Shown here piece after piece: positions 1-7,617 of a stretch of DNA of 39,808 nt. The notes below the pieces were generated by a model that saw nothing but the letters and a program-made list of their open reading frames with translations, was not told the DNA's origin and made no database searches. The first letter of the stretch is position 1. Every line of letters begins with the position of its first letter. The DNA is taken from NCBI GenBank assembly GCA_902761975.1, contig CACWMG010000017.1:1-39808 (forward strand), written 5' to 3'. Made by a program: the position numbers and the translations under genes. Source of the stretch: Candidatus Avelusimicrobium pecoris. GTDB lineage: Bacteria > Elusimicrobiota > Elusimicrobia > Elusimicrobiales > Elusimicrobiaceae.

Positions 1-177
1 CGCCTTGCCGTGGGGCCCGGAACCGAGGACGAGCTGATGCTCGCCATCTCGGAGGCGACCGTGCTTCTGCTCGACGGACGCTATCCCTTCGGCGCATGGG
101 TCGAGGAGGAGGCGCGCAGGTTCGCGACCCCGCAGGACCTCGTCGAGCTCGAGGCCTCGAAGAAGGAGCGGCGATGA
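1..177 (+). CDS. C-terminal fragment of an unrecognised protein (GC-rich flank)
   Basis: Frame 1 is open from the window edge and stops with TGA at 175-177, leaving 58 residues of a C-terminus that ends in a charged stretch (EASKKERR). I do not recognise the family. The stop overlaps the start of the next gene in an ATGA arrangement, so the two were probably translationally coupled in one operon. Third codon positions are almost all G or C, as in the following gene and unlike everything after about 1086. It therefore belongs to the foreign, Coriobacteriia-like end of the contig. Confidence 0.5.
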   Translation, partial: RLAVGPGTEDELMLAISEATVLLLDGRYPFGAWVEEEARRFATPQDLVELEASKKERR

Positions 178-1085
178 ACGCGCGCGAGGAGCTGGTCGAG
201 CGGCCCGCCCTGACGCGCCGCGCCGCGCTCGGCGGCATGTCGTATGCTGCCTTCGAGGAGCTCAGGCTCGCGGTGCGCGAGGCACCTGAGTCGTTCATCG
301 ACACTCCCGCGAACCAGGCGTTCGCTCTGATCGCGCAGGCCCTCGAGCGGTTCGAGCGCTCCAGCGAGGACGACGACCTGCTCGATGACGACGAGTACCT
401 GAAAGCGCGCCGCAAGCGCCATGCGCGCATGGTGGCGGACTGCGACCAGGCGCTCGCCCTCGACGAGAGCTGCACCGACGCACGCCTGCTCAAGGCCCTC
501 GCCTCGGAGGACAACCCCGACGTCCTGCTCGGCATGCTGCTCGATATGGAGGAGCCGGTCGAGGCGGAGGGCGACGCATGGGACGATGTCCTGCTGAGGC
601 CGCAGCTCAGGATCCGCGCCGCTGCCGTGCGCGCCTGCATGGAGACGGCCCGCTACCGCATGGCAGTCGAGAAGGCCCGGGCATGCATCGACCTTTCGCC
701 GTCTGATGCGCTGGGGTGCCGCCATTCCGCGGCGCTCGCCTACGCGCGTCTCGAGGACGAGGCCGGCTTCGAGGAGCTCGATGCGCGGTTCGACCACAGA
801 AGCAGCGCGTGGTCGCTGCTCGCCCGCGCGATCCTCAACTTCAAGCTCGGACGCATAGGCGCCGCCCGGCGTTCGCTCGCCGGGTTCTCGTCGCTCGTCG
901 AGGGCGGGGCGTACGCGCTGCTGCGTCCGATCCTCGTCGACACGTACATGCCGGACCGGCCTGCCGTCGCGCCCTGCTGCTACGAGGAGGCGATGTTCGC
1001 CGTGCACGAGGCCGATCCGATCATCGTGGACGTTCCCGATTTCGCGTCGTGGGCGGAGAGCCAGCCTGCCGTACGCGCCGCCGCG
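174..1085 (+). CDS. TPR-like helical-repeat protein, 3' end lost at chimeric junction
   Basis: I chose the ATG at 174, which overlaps the previous stop (ATGA), rather than the longer reading from 96. The protein is acidic, Ala- and Leu-rich and helical. Tetratricopeptide-like units can be seen in the segment with RHARMVADCDQALALDE and in RYRMAVEKARACIDLSPSD, each a pair of helices with the small-residue spacing of TPRs. There is no signal peptide or membrane segment. Similar TPR/ST7-like hypothetical proteins occur in Coriobacteriia; that is recall, not a search. Codons are almost exclusively G/C-ending. The reading frame runs without a stop into ClpC sequence at about 1086, which is a join between two genomes and not a natural fusion. 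The true C-terminus is missing and the function is unknown. Confidence 0.6.
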
Positions 1086-1090
1086 CAAAT
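1075..1090. other. Chimeric junction: Coriobacteriia-like to Elusimicrobiota-like DNA
   Basis: Within a few codons the sequence changes from very GC-rich, G/C-third-position codons to codons such as CAA ATT, TAT ATT and AAA. At the same point the protein changes from a TPR-like repeat to the canonical ClpC segment [20 protein letters not shown]. The join sits in a short GC-rich stretch (gccgccgcg) that could be a microhomology. By chance the frame is preserved, which produces a 775-residue false TPR-ClpC ORF running from 96 to 2423. Confidence 0.85.
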
Positions 1091-2423
1091 TGCTGACCGC
1101 TATATTACCGACCGCGCCATGCCGGACAAAGCCCTAGACCTTTTTGACGAGGCCGGGGCCCGTGCACGCCTTAAAAACGCTATTTTGCCGCCCGAAATTA
1201 AACAAAAGCAAGCAGAACTTACGCAACTAATCAGTGAAAAAGAGGAACTGCTGGCCAAGAAAGATTTTATCAAAGCGGCCGAAGTAAAAGAGGCCGAAGC
1301 ACGCGTGCGCGACTATGTGGAACACCTCAAACAAAAATGGCAAGAATCCCACGGTAAAAAAACACCCAAAGTAACCGAGGAAGATATTGCGCTAGTCGCC
1401 TCTAAATGGACGGGCATCCCCGTTACGCGCCTTACGCAAAGCGAAACGGAAAAGATTTTACACATGGAGGAACACCTCCACAAACGCATCATTGGGCAAG
1501 ACGACGCCGTAAAAGCCGTCTCTCAAGCTATCCGGCGCAACCGCACCGGGCTTGGCAACCCCCACCGCCCCATTGGCGGGTTCCTGTTTTTGGGCCCCAC
1601 CGGGGTAGGCAAAACCGAACTAGCCAAAACGTTGGCCTCGTTCTTATTTGGGGACGAAGAAGCCATGATCCGGTTGGATATGTCGGAATATATGGAAAAG
1701 TTTGCGGTATCGCGCTTGATTGGGGCGCCGCCCGGCTACGTAGGGTATGAAGAAGGCGGCCAACTGACCGAGGCCGTACGCCGCCGCCCGTATAGCGTGG
1801 TGGTCTTAGACGAATTAGAGAAAGCTCACCCGGATATTTACAACATTTTGCTCCAAGTACTGGACGAAGGGGCCTTAAGCGACAATCTGGGCCACAAAGT
1901 CAGCTTTAAAAACTGCGTCGTCATTATGACGTCCAACGTAGGCGCGCGGGAAATTACCAATAAAGGGAGTTCCCTTGGTTTTACGGCCCAGCAAAGCGCC
2001 GAAGAAGAATATAAGGATATGCGCCAAAACGTCATGGACGAGGTCAAAAAGACGTTCAACCCGGAATTTATCAACCGTATTGACGAAATTGTGGTTTTCC
2101 ACTCACTAAACCGCGAAAATATCGGCCAAATCTTAGACGTAGCCCTTAAAAAAGTGGACTACAAATTGGCCGACCGCCAGCTAAGCCTCAAGCTGACCCA
2201 GGCCGCCAAAGATTACTTGGCCGATAACGGATTTGATGCAAAATTTGGGGCGCGGCCTTTGTTGCGCACCATCCAGCGGCAGTTAGAGGACCCGCTTGCC
2301 GAATTTATCTTGGTCAGCCGCCCCAAGGCGGGCAGCCACATCAAGGTGGATTTGGATAAAGACACCCGCAAACTTACGTTTGCCGCCGTAGCAACAGGAA
2401 AAAAGAAAACGGTAACTATTTAG
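1086..2423 (+). CDS. clpC: ClpC-type AAA+ unfoldase, C-terminal half only
   Basis: Clp/Hsp100 ATPases unfold substrates for the ClpP protease or for disaggregation. What is left starts at the end of the first AAA+ domain ([15 protein letters not shown], sensor region). It continues through a middle region with a UVR-type motif ([16 protein letters not shown]), which favours ClpC over ClpB. The complete second AAA+ domain follows, with Walker [10 protein letters not shown], Walker [12 protein letters not shown], sensor-1 TSNVGA and the arginine-finger region [14 protein letters not shown]. The C-terminal D2 small domain has [19 protein letters not shown]. The N-domain and most of the first ATPase domain are absent because the contig changes source at about 1086. 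The stop lies 8 nt before recA, suggesting cotranscription. Confidence 0.9.
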   Translation, partial: QIADRYITDRAMPDKALDLFDEAGARARLKNAILPPEIKQKQAELTQLISEKEELLAKKDFIKAAEVKEAEARVRDYVEHLKQKWQESHGKKTPKVTEEDIALVASKWTGIPVTRLTQSETEKILHMEEHLHKRIIGQDDAVKAVSQAIRRNRTGLGNPHRPIGGFLFLGPTGVGKTELAKTLASFLFGDEEAMIRLDMSEYMEKFAVSRLIGAPPGYVGYEEGGQLTEAVRRRPYSVVVLDELEKAHPDIYNILLQVLDEGALSDNLGHKVSFKNCVVIMTSNVGAREITNKGSSLGFTAQQSAEEEYKDMRQNVMDEVKKTFNPEFINRIDEIVVFHSLNRENIGQILDVALKKVDYKLADRQLSLKLTQAAKDYLADNGFDAKFGARPLLRTIQRQLEDPLAEFILVSRPKAGSHIKVDLDKDTRKLTFAAVATGKKKTVTI

Positions 2424-2431
2424 GAGGACGT

Positions 2432-3481
2432 ATGGACGCAAACAAACAAAAAGCGTTGGACCTAGCCCTAGGCCAAATTGAAAAGGCCTTTGGCAAAGAA
2501 GCCATTTGTAAATTAGGCGGTGGCAGTGTGGCAAAAGTAGAGGCCATCCCCACCGGTGCTTTGTCGTTGGATTTAGCTTTAGGCGTGGGCGGGCTACCCC
2601 GCGGGCGCGTGATTGAAATTTACGGGCCGGAAGCCGGCGGTAAAACCACCCTTTCGTTACACGTAGCCGCACAAACCCAAAAAATGGGCGGCACGGTAGC
2701 GTTTATTGATGCCGAACACGCCTTAGACCCCGTCTATGCCGAACATTTAGGCGTGAACGTGGACGAACTGCTCGTTTCGCAACCCGATTCGGGCGAGCAA
2801 GCCCTGGAAATTGCGGAAAAACTGGTCCGCTCGGGCGCGATTGACCTGATTATTGTGGACTCGGTAGCCGCGTTGGTACCACAAGCGGAAATTGAGGGCG
2901 AAATGGGCGACGCACACGTCGGCCTGCAAGCGCGCTTAATGAGCCAGGCGCTACGCAAATTAACCAGCATTTTAAATAAAACCAAAACGAGTATTATTTT
3001 TATTAACCAGTTGCGCCAAAAAATCGGTGTGATGTTTGGCAACCCGGAAACTACCCCCGGCGGACTTGCCTTAAAATTTTACTCGTCTGTGCGCATTGAC
3101 GTACGGCGCATTGAAAACCTCAAAAAAGGCGACGAGGTAATCGGCACCCGCGTGCGCGCCAAAGTAACCAAAAACAAAGTAGCCCCGCCGTACCGCCAGG
3201 CCGAATTTACCATGATTTTGGGCCAAGGGATTTCGCGCGAGGCGTGCATTATTGACAAAGGCGTAGAGGCCGGCCTAATTGAAAAGAGCGGTAGTTGGTT
3301 CCTCTATGGGGACGAAAAACTGGGCCAAGGGGCCGAAAATGCCCGCCAGTACCTAAAGGACAACCCGCAACTGGCCGCCGAAATTGAAGACAAATTGTAC
3401 GTGAAGTATTTAGGGATTCACTACAACGGCAAAAAAGCGGAAGAAGAAACCGCCGAACCCGCCAAAGCTAAAAAGAAATAG
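2432..3481 (+). CDS. recA: RecA recombinase
   Basis: RecA forms filaments on single-stranded DNA, catalyses strand exchange and triggers LexA-type self-cleavage in the SOS response. The protein has 349 residues, normal for the family. The P-loop near residues 70-77 reads GPEAGGKT, a variant of the usual GPESSGKT. Other hallmarks are the DAEHALD segment, the Walker B region [12 protein letters not shown], loop L1 with [10 protein letters not shown], loop L2 with [19 protein letters not shown], and the C-terminal [17 protein letters not shown] perfect AGGAGG Shine-Dalgarno precedes the ATG by a few bases and supports the start. The tail is Lys/Glu-rich. A strong terminator follows at 3488-3524. 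I see no obvious SOS box upstream, and the gene probably reads through from clpC. Confidence 0.98.
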   Translation: MDANKQKALDLALGQIEKAFGKEAICKLGGGSVAKVEAIPTGALSLDLALGVGGLPRGRVIEIYGPEAGGKTTLSLHVAAQTQKMGGTVAFIDAEHALDPVYAEHLGVNVDELLVSQPDSGEQALEIAEKLVRSGAIDLIIVDSVAALVPQAEIEGEMGDAHVGLQARLMSQALRKLTSILNKTKTSIIFINQLRQKIGVMFGNPETTPGGLALKFYSSVRIDVRRIENLKKGDEVIGTRVRAKVTKNKVAPPYRQAEFTMILGQGISREACIIDKGVEAGLIEKSGSWFLYGDEKLGQGAENARQYLKDNPQLAAEIEDKLYVKYLGIHYNGKKAEEETAEPAKAKKK

Positions 3482-3532
3482 AATTAAAAACTCCCCGGAC
3501 ACAAAACCGGGGAGTTTCTTTTTTCTTAACAT
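3410..3532 (-). CDS. Possible mini-ORF with strong Shine-Dalgarno, downstream of an orphan promoter
   Basis: On the minus strand an AGGAGG (3537-3542) lies 4 nt before an ATG at 3532. It opens a 40-codon frame beginning [10 protein letters not shown] and then strongly hydrophobic. The recA terminator hairpin occupies codons 5 to 14 of this frame, so most transcripts would end inside it. The distal part is antisense to the recA 3' end and could be an incidental open frame. I list it because a perfect ribosome-binding site plus an upstream TTGACT element at 3583-3588 is more than expected by chance. A leader peptide, a small regulatory RNA or the remnant of a lost gene are all possible. Confidence 0.2.
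   Translation of the reverse strand: MLRKKKLPGFVSGEFLILFLFSFGGFGGFFFRFFAVVVNP
3488..3524 (+). terminator. Rho-independent terminator after recA (bidirectional)
   Basis: An 11-bp perfect stem, AAACTCCCCGG pairing with CCGGGGAGTTT, with an 8-nt loop is followed by a T-rich run. On the minus strand the same stem is followed by TTTTTAATT, so it can act in both directions. The terminator after oadB has the same stem core CTCCCCGG/CCGGGGAG. Confidence 0.92.
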
Positions 3533-3554
3533 AACACCTCCTAGTACGTTCGTC

Positions 3555-3593
3555 GTACGGTACCATAATAACAAAAAAAACGAGTCAAGGCCT
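3555..3593 (-). promoter_or_regulatory. Copy 1 of the poly-T promoter cassette (T8, short spacer)
   Basis: On the minus strand: TTGACT, then CG, T8, GT, then TATTAT. Spacing between the hexamers is only 12 nt, too short for normal promoter activity. The 21-nt stretch 3573-3593 is identical to the segment 26277-26297 upstream of the minus-strand pilin, where the tract is T12 and the spacer 16. With four or five more T residues this copy would also have a 16-17 nt spacer. Confidence 0.45.
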
Positions 3594-3615
3594 TTTCGGG
3601 GCCACCTAAAAAACT

Positions 3616-3621
3616 TATAAT
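3616..3621 (+). promoter_or_regulatory. -10 box of the xerC/D gene, leaderless arrangement
   Basis: A perfect TATAAT ends 6 nt before the ATG at 3628. No Shine-Dalgarno precedes that ATG. With the usual 6-7 nt between -10 and transcription start, the mRNA would begin at or next to the start codon. No convincing -35 is seen. Confidence 0.6.
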
Positions 3622-3627
3622 ACAAGT

Positions 3628-4515
3628 ATGGACTCTTACCTGTTAGACGACTTTAAAAGCCACATGTCTTTTGAGCGCCAGCTTTCGCAAAATACCATTG
3701 AAGCCTACGGCAGTGACGTGGAAAGTTTCTTGGAATATTGCGAGGCGACCGAGAACGACCCCCTTAAAATTGGCCCGGAGTTTTTGGACCAGTATCACAC
3801 CCAACTGCGCGAAATTGAACACCTGGCCCCAACCAGTATTTCCCGCAAACTAGAGGCCATCAAATGCTTTTATAAGTTTCTGCTGATTGAAGAGCGCGTA
3901 CAAGAGGATCCTACCCGTTTCTTAAAAGCCGGCAAACGCACGCAAAAAATCCCGCAACAGCTCTCGCGCGAAGAAGTGGAACGGCTCTTATCGTTCCCGG
4001 CTGAAAAATTTGAAGACATCCGCACCCTTACCATGATTGACCTACTCTACGCGGCCGGGCTACGCGTAAGCGAGCTTATTAACTTGCGCCTGGAAAACGT
4101 TAACCTGCAAGAAGGCTGGGTGCTAGCCTTTGGCAAAGGCAGTAAACAGCGTTTTGTGCCGCTCCACCACGAGGTGTGCAACCGTATCAAGCAGTATTTG
4201 GCCGCGCGCGAGGCCCGCTTTGCCGGTAAAGACGTAGCCAGTGAACTGTTCTTAAATAACCGCGGCACCAAAATTAGCCGTATTGCCGTTTGGCAAGCGT
4301 TAGCCGCCCTGGGACGCAAGGCCAACATTTCCACCCCTCTGCACCCTCATTTACTGCGCCACACATTTGCCTCCCATTTACTCCAGGGCGGGGCCGATTT
4401 ACGCTCTTTGCAGGAAATGCTGGGCCATGCGGACCTGGCTACCACGCAAATTTACACCCATTTAGACGTGCAAGATTTGAAAGAAAAACACAAAAAATTC
4501 CACCCGCACGGGTAA
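3628..4515 (+). CDS. xerD: Tyrosine recombinase XerC/XerD
   Basis: Site-specific recombinase of the Xer family, which resolves chromosome dimers at dif near the division septum. The 295 residues are the typical length. The N-terminal SAM-like DNA-binding domain (FKSHMSFERQLSQNTIEAYGS, residues ~9-29) precedes the catalytic domain. All catalytic positions are visible: Arg in AAGLRVSELI, Lys in GKGSKQR, HLLRHTFASHLL (His and Arg), GHADLATTQIYTH with His and the nucleophile Tyr. Codon use matches the neighbours, and no transposon ends or att sites flank the gene, which argues for the housekeeping enzyme rather than an integrase. Sequence alone does not separate XerC from XerD securely. The start is set by a -10 box immediately upstream. 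Confidence 0.9.
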   Translation: MDSYLLDDFKSHMSFERQLSQNTIEAYGSDVESFLEYCEATENDPLKIGPEFLDQYHTQLREIEHLAPTSISRKLEAIKCFYKFLLIEERVQEDPTRFLKAGKRTQKIPQQLSREEVERLLSFPAEKFEDIRTLTMIDLLYAAGLRVSELINLRLENVNLQEGWVLAFGKGSKQRFVPLHHEVCNRIKQYLAAREARFAGKDVASELFLNNRGTKISRIAVWQALAALGRKANISTPLHPHLLRHTFASHLLQGGADLRSLQEMLGHADLATTQIYTHLDVQDLKEKHKKFHPHG

Positions 4516-4537
4516 ATATATCAAGCCCCAAATTTAG

Positions 4538-4543
4538 TACAAT
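4538..4543 (+). promoter_or_regulatory. Possible -10 box of leuS
   Basis: TACAAT lies 9 nt before the leuS ATG in the 37-nt gap after xerC/D. There is no Shine-Dalgarno before leuS. A transcript from here would have a leader of only about 2-3 nt. Confidence 0.4.
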
Positions 4544-4552
4544 AGAAGTAAT

Positions 4553-7018
4553 ATGAAATCCTTCCCTGAAATTGATAAAAAACAACAAGCCCGCTGGGAA
4601 CAGGAAAACCTGTTTGCCAGCCCCCGCACCCCCGGTGCCAAAAAATTTTATTGTTTAGATATGTTCCCGTACCCCTCCGGGGCGGGGTTACACGTCGGCC
4701 ACCCGGAAGGGTACACCGCGTCGGACATTTTAACACGCTACAAACGCATGAACGGCTACAGCGTACTGCACCCCATGGGGTGGGACGCGTTCGGCCTGCC
4801 GGCGGAAAACTACGCGATTGCTACGGGCGTACATCCGCGCATTACCACGCAAAAAAATATTGATAATTTCCGCCGCCAAATTAAGTCCATTGGTCTGGCT
4901 TACGATTGGTCGCGCGAAGTAGATACCACCGACCCCAGCTACTACAAATGGACCCAGTGGATTTTCCTGCAACTTTTCAAAAAGGGGCTGGCCTACGAAT
5001 CTACCGTGCCGATAAACTGGTGCCCCTCGTGCAAAACCGGGCTTGCCAACGAAGAAGTCTTTAACGGCAAGTGTGAGCGTTGCGGGCACGAAATTGAACG
5101 CAAGGCCCTACGTCAATGGATTTTGAAAATTACCGACTATGCCGAAAAACTCTTGGAAGGATTAGATAAACTGGACTGGCCGGAAAGCACGCTTACCATG
5201 CAACGCAACTGGATTGGCAAATCCCAGGGGGCCAACGTGGTGTTTAAGTTAGACGGGTTTGACGACACACTTACCGTATTTACCACCCGGCCCGATACGC
5301 TTTTTGGCGCTACCTATATGGTGGTATCGCCGGAGCATCCCATTTTAAATAAAATTGTCTCTGCCGAGCAAAAAGCCGCCGTGACCGCTTATCAAAAAGA
5401 GGCCGCCAAAAAGAGCGACTTGGAGCGCGGCGAGCTAAACAAAGAAAAAACCGGCGTATTTACCGGCGCGTATGCCATTAACCCGGTGAACGGCGTCAAA
5501 ATCCCCGTGTGGACGAGCGACTACGTCCTCATGGGCTACGGCACAGGGGCGATTATGGCCGTACCCGCGCACGACGAGCGCGACTACGCTTTTGCCAAAA
5601 AGTTCGGCCTTAAAATTATTGAAGTTATTAAAAGCGAGCAAGGCGTAGCGAAAGAGGCTTTCACCGGGGACGGTGAACTGGTCAACTCCGGCTTTTTAAA
5701 CGGGCTCCACGTCAAAGAAAGCAAAGCCGCTATGATCAAGTGGCTTAGTGAACACCACTGCGGTAACGCCAAAACCACGTATAAACTGCGCGACTGGGTT
5801 TTTGCCCGCCAACGCTACTGGGGTGAGCCCATCCCCGTGGTGCATTGTGATAAATGCGGCGTAGTCCCCCTGCCGGAAAGCGAACTGCCCTTGCGGCTAC
5901 CTGAAGTGGAAAAATTTGAGCCCTCCGGCACCGGGGAATCCCCCCTTGCCACCGTTACGGATTGGGTCAACACCACCTGTCCCCAATGCGGCGGCCCGGC
6001 CAAGCGCGAAACCAACACCATGCCCCAATGGGCGGGCTCGTGCTGGTATTATTTGCGCTATATGGACCCGCATAACGACAAAGCTCTCGTGGACCCGGCG
6101 CTTGAAAAAGCCTGGGGCCCGGTGGATTGCTACATTGGCGGGGCGGAACACGCGGTACTGCATCTGCTCTACGCGCGCTTTTGGCACCATGTACTGTACG
6201 ATTTAGGCGTGCTTTCCCACCCCGAGCCGTTCCAAAAACTCCGCCACCAAGGCATGATTTTGGCGTTTTCGTACCGCGATAAAATGGGCAACTACCACGG
6301 CTATGACGAAATTGATTTTAAAGACGGTAAAGCCTTCTTAAAAACCACCGGCGAGGAACTGACCTCCATGGTGGAAAAGATGAGCAAATCCAAGGCGGAT
6401 GCTTTCCGCATGTATGAAATGTTTATGGGCCCGTTTGATGCCCAAAAACCGTGGGATATGAAAGGCATTGAGGGCATTAACCGCTTTTTAAAACGTATTT
6501 ACGGATGGAGTGAAACCGTCCAATTTACGCAAAATGCGCAGCCCAAAAAGAGTGCTATTCTCTTAAACCAAACCATTGCCAAAGTGGGCGAAGATATTGA
6601 GAACCTGCGCTTTAACACGGCCATTTCAGCCATGATGGTGCTGTTTAATGACCTAAGCAAACTGCCCGCCATTACCGAAGATACGTTTAAGAAATTTGTG
6701 CAAATTTTGCACCCCTTTGCCCCGCACCTTACCGAAGAAATTTGGCAAGAAAAAGGCTACGCGGGCTTTGTGCTAAATACCGCTTGGCCGCAAGCGGACA
6801 GCGCGCTGTTGCAGGACGACAGCGTAGATATGGGCGTGCAAATTAACGGCAAAGTGCGCGAGCGGCTGATTGTTTCACGCAGTGCCGCACGCGAAGAAAT
6901 TGAGCAAAAAGCCCTGGCGTTATCCAAGGTGCAAAATTACTTAAAAGAGCTGGAAATTAAAAAAGTAATTGTGGTGCCGGGCCGTATGGTCAGTATTGTA
7001 GCCACCCCTAAAAAATAG
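4553..7018 (+). CDS. leuS: Leucyl-tRNA synthetase
   Basis: Class I aminoacyl-tRNA synthetase charging tRNA-Leu with leucine and editing mischarged products. It has 821 residues. The HIGH signature appears as HVGH at about residue 47 (YPSGAGLHVGHPEGY). The zinc-ribbon-like knuckles WCPSCKTGLANEEV and CERCGHE follow. The CP1 editing domain has the conserved TTRPDTLFGATY, and the KMSKS loop appears as VEKMSKSKADA at about 608-615. A short C-terminal domain ends at ATPKK. The gene is followed after 11 nt by lptE and then holA, the same order as in E. coli (leuS-lptE-holA). Nothing is damaged or unusual apart from the missing Shine-Dalgarno. Confidence 0.98.
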   Translation: MKSFPEIDKKQQARWEQENLFASPRTPGAKKFYCLDMFPYPSGAGLHVGHPEGYTASDILTRYKRMNGYSVLHPMGWDAFGLPAENYAIATGVHPRITTQKNIDNFRRQIKSIGLAYDWSREVDTTDPSYYKWTQWIFLQLFKKGLAYESTVPINWCPSCKTGLANEEVFNGKCERCGHEIERKALRQWILKITDYAEKLLEGLDKLDWPESTLTMQRNWIGKSQGANVVFKLDGFDDTLTVFTTRPDTLFGATYMVVSPEHPILNKIVSAEQKAAVTAYQKEAAKKSDLERGELNKEKTGVFTGAYAINPVNGVKIPVWTSDYVLMGYGTGAIMAVPAHDERDYAFAKKFGLKIIEVIKSEQGVAKEAFTGDGELVNSGFLNGLHVKESKAAMIKWLSEHHCGNAKTTYKLRDWVFARQRYWGEPIPVVHCDKCGVVPLPESELPLRLPEVEKFEPSGTGESPLATVTDWVNTTCPQCGGPAKRETNTMPQWAGSCWYYLRYMDPHNDKALVDPALEKAWGPVDCYIGGAEHAVLHLLYARFWHHVLYDLGVLSHPEPFQKLRHQGMILAFSYRDKMGNYHGYDEIDFKDGKAFLKTTGEELTSMVEKMSKSKADAFRMYEMFMGPFDAQKPWDMKGIEGINRFLKRIYGWSETVQFTQNAQPKKSAILLNQTIAKVGEDIENLRFNTAISAMMVLFNDLSKLPAITEDTFKKFVQILHPFAPHLTEEIWQEKGYAGFVLNTAWPQADSALLQDDSVDMGVQINGKVRERLIVSRSAAREEIEQKALALSKVQNYLKELEIKKVIVVPGRMVSIVATPKK

Positions 7019-7029
7019 ACGGAGGAAGT

Positions 7030-7617
7030 ATGAAAAAACTTATGATGTTAGTAGCGCTCTGTGCATGTTTGGCCGCGTGTGGCGGGGAAACTATTTTATA
7101 CAAGCCCCAAGCCCAAATTATGCCCCAGCACATCAAAAAAATTGCGGTGCGCCCCATTTTAAACCGCACGGAAGTGTTTGCCCTGGAAGACAAATTCTAT
7201 AACGAGCTTTACGATTCGTTCCTACGCAACGGGATGTACCAAATTGTGGCCGAAAATGACGGGGCCCAAGGCGTGGTCGTTACTACCATTTCGCGCTATT
7301 TAAATATGCCGATCCAGTACGATAGCCAACTCATCCCTACCGTCTATAAAATGGAGATTTGGCTAGACGTAGTATTTATGGACGCCACCACCAATACGCC
7401 GGTGTGGCGCGAGCCCGCTTTTTTGGGTACGCAAATTTACGCGGCCAGTACCTTGCCCGGCGGCATGACCGAACAACAAGCGCGCGACATTATTTTTGAA
7501 AAACTATCCAAAGATATTGTCGTTCGCACCGTGGACGGGTTTGGGTCGGTACGTAGTGAAAACAAGAAAAAAGTAATGAACAACCCCGAATATACCACCA
7601 TTACCGAGCCCCTCTAA
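7030..7617 (+). CDS. lptE: LPS-assembly lipoprotein LptE-like
   Basis: LptE plugs the LptD beta-barrel that inserts lipopolysaccharide into the outer membrane. The 195-residue protein starts with a lipoprotein signal peptide (MKKLMMLVALCACLAACGG) with lipobox LAAC, so it would be lipidated at the Cys near residue 17. The fold-typical segments are IKKIAVRPILNRTE and a variable C-terminal half. Sequence similarity in this family is low, so the assignment rests on lipoprotein signal, size and position between leuS and holA, which is exactly where lptE lies in gammaproteobacteria. GGAGG 5 nt upstream supports the start, and the stop codon overlaps the holA start (TAATG). Confidence 0.75.
   Translation: MKKLMMLVALCACLAACGGETILYKPQAQIMPQHIKKIAVRPILNRTEVFALEDKFYNELYDSFLRNGMYQIVAENDGAQGVVVTTISRYLNMPIQYDSQLIPTVYKMEIWLDVVFMDATTNTPVWREPAFLGTQIYAASTLPGGMTEQQARDIIFEKLSKDIVVRTVDGFGSVRSENKKKVMNNPEYTTITEPL

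Noticed and set aside
81..1088. 335-codon open frame on the minus strand opposite the TPR gene
   Set aside because: Arg/Gly/Ala-rich translation typical of the antisense of GC-rich coding DNA; no motifs and no ribosome-binding site.
3535..3543. CACCTCCT on the plus strand as a 16S rRNA 3'-end remnant
   Set aside because: Only eight bases match the anti-Shine-Dalgarno. It is simply the complement of the minus-strand AGGAGG, and the flanks do not look like rRNA.
3628..4515. Integrase of a mobile element
   Set aside because: No att repeats, tRNA or cargo genes, native codon use, and the standard Xer length; housekeeping XerC/D is simpler.
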